A DNA stretch of 64,000 bases, taken from Theristus sp. LFF4_11 (Eukaryota; Nematoda; Chromadorea; Monhysterida; Xyalidae). The notes under the pieces are model-generated. The model was not told where the DNA came from. It ran no database searches and saw only the letters and a list, made by a program, of their open reading frames with translations. Positions within the stretch are counted from its first letter, which is position 1; every line of letters starts with the position of its first letter. The stretch lies in assembly GCA_030248135.1 (NCBI GenBank), contig JASANC010003886.1, positions 124,001 to 188,000 of the forward strand, given 5' to 3'. Both the position numbers and the translations under genes were made by a program. Positions 59,001-64,000 of the stretch are shown in pieces.

Positions 59001-62000
59001 ATGTCTAACTGTGCGGGTAATGCATTTCAGTTACTGTGGGTTCATAGGCGACAAGGTTTGGACTACTACAAGCGAACGATTAGTGTTCTACTATCGCGTT
59101 AAGTATGACTTTACCGGCACACGATCGTTCGAGTTCCGAATACACGGTTTGCATAGCTCACTCTGCGTATTTTGAAAATCTGTAGCTCTATTTCACCATT
59201 GGTGATTCAAAGTCGATGAACATATTGCATCTAGAGTCCACAACAACAACGACCACCACCACAACAACAACGACAACTCCAACTTCAACTTCTACTGCAA
59301 CTACAACTACTACAACTACAACAACAACAACGACAACTCCAACATCAACTTCTACTACAACTACAACTACTACAACTACAACAACAACAACGACAACTCC
59401 AACATCAACTTCTACTGCAACTACAACTACTACAACTACAACAACAACAACAACAACAACAACAACGACAACTCCAACATCAACATCAACTTCTACTACA
59501 ACTACAACTACAACTACAACTACAACAACAACAACAACGACAACAACAACGACCACCACCACAACAACAACAACGACAACTCCAACTTCAACTTCTACTA
59601 CAACTACAACCACGACAACAACGACCATCACCACCACTACAACAACTACGACAACTACTTCTACCACAACAACTACAACTACTACAAGTACCACAACTAC
59701 AACAACTACCACAACAACAACTCCAACATCAACTTCTACGACAACTACAATTACTACAACGACGACAACAACAACGACCACCACCACTACAACAACAACA
59801 ACTACTACTACAACGACCACCACCACTACAACAACAACAACAACTGCTACAACGACCACCACCACCACCACCACAACAACAACAACTACTACTACAACGA
59901 CCACCACCACTACTACAACAACAACAACAACTACTACAACGACCACCACCACCACTACAACAACAACAACTACTACAACGACCACCACCTCCACTACAAC
60001 AACAACAACAACTGCTACTACAACGACCACCACCACCACCACTACTACTACAACAACAATAACTACTACAACGACCACCACCACCACTACTATAACAACA
60101 ACAACTACTACTACAACGACCACCACCACCACCACAACAACAACAACAACAACTACAACGACCACAACCATCATTACAACAACTACCACAACTACGACAA
60201 CTACTTCTACAACAACTACAACAACTGCAACCACGACAACAACGACGACCATCTCCACCACTACAACAACTACGACAACTACTTCTACCACAACAACTAC
60301 AACTACTACAAGTACCACAACTACAACAACTACAACAACAACAACTGCAACAATAACGTCTCCCACAACTTCAACCACTACAACCACGACAACAACGACG
60401 ACGACCACCACAACAACTGCTACAACCACGACAACAACCACGATATCCACGACAACGACAACGACCACCGCAACTACTACTACTGCCACAACGACAACCT
60501 CTTCTTCTACTACTACCACGACAACCGCAACAATGACCATCACCACCACCACAACAACGACGACATCCACGAAAACCACAACGACCACTGCAAATACTAC
60601 CAGTACAACACCCACCTCAGCCACTATCACTACTACTACAACGAGAACTACACCTAAAAGTGAAGAAAACAAAGAAGTCAGTGAGGAAGATGAAATTGAA
60701 GCGACAAAAAGCACTAGTACCACCACAGTAACTACCACAGTAACGACAACAACGGACCTTGGTGAAGTATGGCCACCATTGACCACAAGTAATCATTATA
60801 TAAGTGCTACATTTGTATATCTGTGATTAGGAACAGTTTTGAGCGCTTCAAACTTTTTCCACTGTCATTTTTTTAGCTGGCAACACGGACGAAGACGAAA
60901 GACGAAGCGCTGCAGTAGAGATGGGTAGTCCGTGTACTACAACAAATCAGTGTGTCAGTGGCACTGTTTGCGGCGACTCACCTCAAGTGTGCGCAAGTGA
61001 GTTTGTTGTACACACGAGCTTTCCAAAATTAGAACTGCCTATTGCAAAACGACTCATAACAAATTCTCAATCCACAAAAATCACGCTGTATTTCAGAACC
61101 CAACAGTGCCACCTGTGTGACAACCGATGTATGTGTCAACAGCAATCAATGCGACGCTTCAACATCTTTATGCGCATGTTTGCTAATAAAAAGATGATAT
61201 TTTATGTCAATGTGCTTGGCTCCAAATATGTAAATGACACCTAACTTGCAGTACCACTGGGCAGCGGATGCACCGGAAGCGAACAGTGTGCATTGGGAGG
61301 ACATTGCCTTGCTACGATCAGCGGCCTGCGATGTGCATGCCCAGCTTCTACCGAACAAATTGGACCAGCTTGTGTTGGTTGGTTGCTGCAAGAAAAATAT
61401 ACAAATAATGAAATAATACAAGTAGAACTTTATAATATCATTCAGTTGCACAACCCAAGTATTCCCGATGTTGCTTTTAGTAATTCAAGATGGAGTGCAA
61501 GAAGTGTTAAGCACGACTTCACTGTTTTCGCTTGGCCGCAATCAATGCGTTCCAAAAGATATGTATGTACATGTCAAAAACCGAGGAGAAATTAGGATGG
61601 ACCAACTCAATGTCCATGATATGGTAGGTATAGTCGCCCTGGATATTTTGTAGTATTAGCTGTTTGGTTGCCTGAACATCAGGTTCAAAAAAAGAAATTG
61701 GAATGGACATATTCTTTTTTCCAGCTTTGTGATTTCTGTGCGTTTGTTTTGTGTGGGTAGACAAGCAGTGAGATATTGATAGAAATAAATCTTGTTTGTG
61801 ATTTATGAGATGAAGACATCAAAAGCAGCAGACTTCATAGCAAAAAAAGTTTATTTTGTTTCAAAAAACAACGACGGCGACGACGACAGTTGGAAACCTG
61901 AATTCGCTGTCAAATAGTAGCTGCTTTAATTTTTTGATTAAGGAAAACGCTTTGTACTATTTGTGTGACGTACATTTTGTAAAAAGCAGACTTGTTTTGC

Positions 62001-63108
62001 TGTCAATTCCCCTTTCCAATAACAACGACGGCGGCGACGACAACGTTCGTTGTTCTTTCTTTGTCAAATTGACAATTCGCTTTGAAAAATGTTTCTGTTG
62101 AATCATAATTCCTGTTTTACCTTCAAGGTTTAAATTTAAAGCGACTACATTGTATTTCAGCAGCAATTTTTTTCCGAAGGGAAACGTCGTCGTCGTCAGT
62201 TATCGTCCCTTTTTTCGAACAAAAAAGAGTTTCTTTACCATGAAATTTGCTGCTTTTGATTTGTATGCAACTCCCAAATCATGAACAAGATTTTTCCATT
62301 AAAAATCTCACTGTTTGCCCACGCAAAATAAACGCACAGGAAATCACATTACTCAGAAAAAAGAAAAAAATTCTTTTTTGAACCTGATGTTCAGGCAACC
62401 AATCAGCTAATACTACAAAATATCCAGGGCGACTATATGAAATTAATGTGAATGTACAAGTACAAGTGTATTTTCAAACACAAGAATCTCAACGCCGTTT
62501 TAAAACTTCAGGTAAAAATTAGTTCTCCTGACGGCGCTCGGTACAGTCCAGTTGTGGCATTCTTTCATCGCGAAGTTTTGGTTGAGTACGAGTGTTTGCA
62601 AATAAAGACCAAGTCAAATAGAACGTTAAAAATTTCACTGTACCATCTGCTACCGAGATTCCCGTGCGATTTCGAGCATTATTTGCAAGAAGTCACAAAC
62701 TCGGCATTATTTGCTCACACTGTCCGACCGGGTGATTGTTTGCTGACTGAACAATCGAGAGGAACCTTCAAAAAAGATGAAATAACAACGGTAAATTTTG
62801 AATCATTAGTTTATGGTTGCGCAAAACGAACTTTTTAAATGGGACAAGCTTTTCAGATTTCTCGTACAGTTTGTCAGGGTGCATACAACCCGATTACAGC
62901 CGAGGGGAGCATTGTTGTTAACGGAGTGCACAGCTCTTGTTATTCAGTGGTCGAAAGTCATCGACTGCAACATATGATTGCCAAAGTGATTGTTCGCCTG
63001 CAAAAAGCGCTGCGTTGGCTGTGTGGCACTAGCGATGCTGACGGTTCAGTTTCAGTGCTACTGAGCTCATTAACTCACGTTGTCAACTTATTGTTGTCTG
63101 TGTCCTAA
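56015..63108 (+). CDS. Astacin-EGF-CUB-polyThr-EB-Hint (Hog) multidomain protein
   Basis: Eighteen exons: 56015-56110, 56220-56378, 56469-56571, 56668-56944, 57024-57105, 57204-57401, 57465-57594, 58434-58553, 58612-58718, 58826-58956, 59031-59146, 59235-60788, 60877-60996, 61097-61177, 61252-61377, 61481-61623, 62512-62790 and 62857-63108. All phases match (4074 nt, 1357 residues). Order: signal peptide (MQIYLTILASVYTLLHHHAS); propeptide with furin-like RVRRRR; astacin domain with HEFLHVLGVFHEQSR zinc site and SVMHYG Met-turn; nematode-type EGF; CUB (CGGVMTATHEW ... FLYDNG ... YCGFIGDKVW); a Thr-rich mucin region from about residue 507; EB-like Cys-rich modules (CTTTNQCVSGTVC, CTGSEQCALGGHC); and a Hint domain with N-terminal Cys (NQCVPKDMYVHVKN), YSPVVAFFHRE, the block-B His in KISLYHLL and GAYNPITAEGSIVVNG-VHSSCY. 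Predicted secreted protease with a self-cleaving C-terminus. No transcript confirms the single reading frame. Confidence 0.85.
57618..58370. mobile_element. TA-flanked inverted-repeat element in intron 7 of the astacin-Hint gene
   Basis: The left end TAGTCGCCCTGTATAATTGT ... TAGTATTAGCTGATTGGTTG and the right end CAACCAATCAGCTAATACTA are long inverted repeats. Sub-terminal parts also mirror each other (GATTTTGTGATTAGTTTG / CACAAACTAAACGCATAAAA). The last ~35 bp of the right arm differ. Related to 61631-62436; non-coding. Confidence 0.8.
59235..60660. repeat. (ACN)n trinucleotide repeat encoding the poly-Thr region
   Basis: Roughly 470 nearly uninterrupted ACA/ACT/ACC/ACG codons in the + frame, with Ser, Ala, Ile and Pro at intervals. 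A period of about 63 bp is visible at 59270-59470 (ACTCCAACATCAACTTCTAC). The complementary strand reads as poly-Val, which is a shadow. Confidence 0.95.
61631..62436. mobile_element. TA-flanked inverted-repeat element in intron 16 of the astacin-Hint gene
   Basis: Ends TAGTCGCCCTGGATATTTTG and CAAAATATCCAGGGCGACTA are perfect inverted repeats flanked by TA. Arms extend through TAGTATTAGCTGTTTGGTTG, CCTGAACATCAGGTTC and beyond, covering much of the ~806 bp. It sits between the two halves of the Hint-coding sequence and must be spliced out. No coding capacity. Confidence 0.9.
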
Positions 63109-63241
63109 ACGTATTGTTTTCAGGTTACTATCTAGATATAAAGAGTATGTAAAAATTGTAAAAATTATTAGAAAAATTAATAGACGGGTGCAAAAAACAC
63201 ACGAGTTGCAACATATCAACTTACAACTGTGAAATCTCATA

Positions 63242-63441
63242 TTAAACTTTGAACTTTGTTACACCAGCTAATTGCTGATACCAAACCAACGTATGTATGT
63301 AATGTGCCCTATTCGCCGACCGGTTACGACAACGTTTACTGTCTGTATTGTGAGGCCGGTTACTCGAAATTGGTTGGATTGAATTCAATTTGTAGACGCC
63401 GGGAGAGCACACGAGTTCACATACCATTCATTCGTAATTAA
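63242..63441 (+). CDS. Possible Cys-rich exon, unknown gene
   Basis: After the acceptor TTGTTACACCAG an open frame reads LIADTKPTYVCNVPYSP then CLYCEAGYSKLVGLNSICR and stops at 63441. The Cys spacing resembles an EGF/TNFR-like module. It lies after the Hint stop codon, so it is either a separate small gene, an alternative 3' exon, or a remnant. Confidence 0.3.
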
Positions 63442-63482
63442 CTTGCTTCTTCCATTCAATTCTGACTTGAATTGATGGTTGT

Positions 63483-64000
63483 TTTTACCGTATCCGGACC
63501 TTTCTCGCACGGACAGTTCCCGTTCGTTCGGACCTTTCCCGCGAGGACCTTTCCCGCGCGGACCTTTCCCGTACCGTGTTTCTGTTAGCGTTTTATGGTT
63601 CGTTTGTTAAATCGTTCGTTTTCCAGCGTATTTATTTATTGAAAATTCAAAAAAATAAACTTGAGCAAAATCTATTCATTTTTTTTCGGAAATCTTAAAA
63701 AATGTTGCTCAGTCTATTTAAAAAATCCAGCGACAAAATTTTTCATGTTTTTTTGCCTCGCTCATGCTGCCTCATAAATAAGCAGATACGCCGCCTCCAG
63801 ATGTCTCAGCAGAAAGAAACAAATTGTATTTGAAATTCCGATAAATGATTTTGGCACTTCATCCATTGAACACGACAAACTGCAAATCAACGGCAATCAG
63901 GTGGTTCCGTGTCATCTTGTAGCCTGCTATGCTCGTTGTGGAGCCCTGTGTGCTTGAATGCTTCAAAACGAACGCTGCGGGAAAGGTCCGCGAATCGTTC
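63483..64000. mobile_element. Element end with GGACCTTTCCCGCG repeats, cut by the window
   Basis: Four imperfect ~15-bp units (GGACCTTTCTCGCAC, GGACCTTTCCCGCGA, GGACCTTTCCCGCGC, GGACCTTTCCCGTAC) lie at 63498-63575. The inverse GCGGGAAAGGTCCGCGAA is at 63977-63994, so this is probably an inverted-repeat element of about 500 bp or more. The interior is AT-rich and non-coding. Confidence 0.6.

Noticed and set aside
59188..60786. 532-codon poly-valine frame on the minus strand
   Set aside because: It is the complement of the poly-Thr coding tract, which is anchored by splice phase to the CUB and EB exons.
1..64000. CRISPR arrays, bacterial operons or rRNA genes
   Set aside because: No direct-repeat/spacer pattern of CRISPR type, no ribosome-binding-site-linked gene strings and no rRNA-like sequence; the tandem arrays are uninterrupted satellites and the genes contain introns.

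Overview
The window is eukaryotic and most likely from a nematode. Genes are broken into short exons by introns often of 40-100 bp, intergenic DNA is full of small inverted-repeat elements, and the astacin protease has the Cys-rich EGF module (GYQNP..CWQC.CP.G) typical of nematode NAS proteases. A Hog/Hint domain outside a Hedgehog ligand and tandem scramblases agree with this. The species cannot be named from the sequence. Gene models were built by hand from reading frame, splice sites and phase; no transcript or database was consulted.

Layout. 1-17.8 kb is almost all repeats: a reverse-transcriptase fragment (2.6-3.4 kb), A/T and G/C homopolymer-rich blocks (4.8-10.6 kb), a tRNA-headed SINE, several TA-flanked MITE pairs, and copy A of a composite repeat (15.1-17.9 kb) made of a long-TIR element, a ~150-bp satellite and a 600-bp tail. 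17.9-21.1 kb (+) is a type I membrane protein with about ten EGF-like modules. 21.2-23.8 kb holds weak exon candidates. 23.8-28.5 kb is copy B of the composite repeat, with a much longer satellite. 28.6-34.8 kb (-) carries two tandem phospholipid scramblase genes; intron 1 of the second contains a 1.8-kb, 33-bp minisatellite. 37.0-39.6 kb (+) is a secreted M14 carboxypeptidase with prodomain. 39.9-41.6 kb (-) is a GT31-like galactosyltransferase relative lacking the usual DxD. 42.5-43.7 kb (+) is an unknown secreted protein. 44.2-46.0 kb is a mariner-type element with a nested Harbinger-like element carrying a MADF-domain fragment. 46.7-51.7 kb (-) is a chaoptin-like, surface-anchored LRR protein. 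52.4-53.2 kb is a foldback of two mariner-type transposase ends.

56.0-63.1 kb (+) is the highlight: an 18-exon gene whose exon phases join a signal peptide, astacin metalloprotease, EGF, CUB, a roughly 470-residue poly-threonine mucin stretch, EB-like Cys-rich modules and a C-terminal Hedgehog-type Hint (Hog) self-processing domain. An extracellular protease coupled to a self-cleaving Hint domain is the best candidate here for an undescribed system.

Most genes encode secreted or cell-surface proteins, but there is no sign that they form a pathway. Repeats sit between them and inside their introns.
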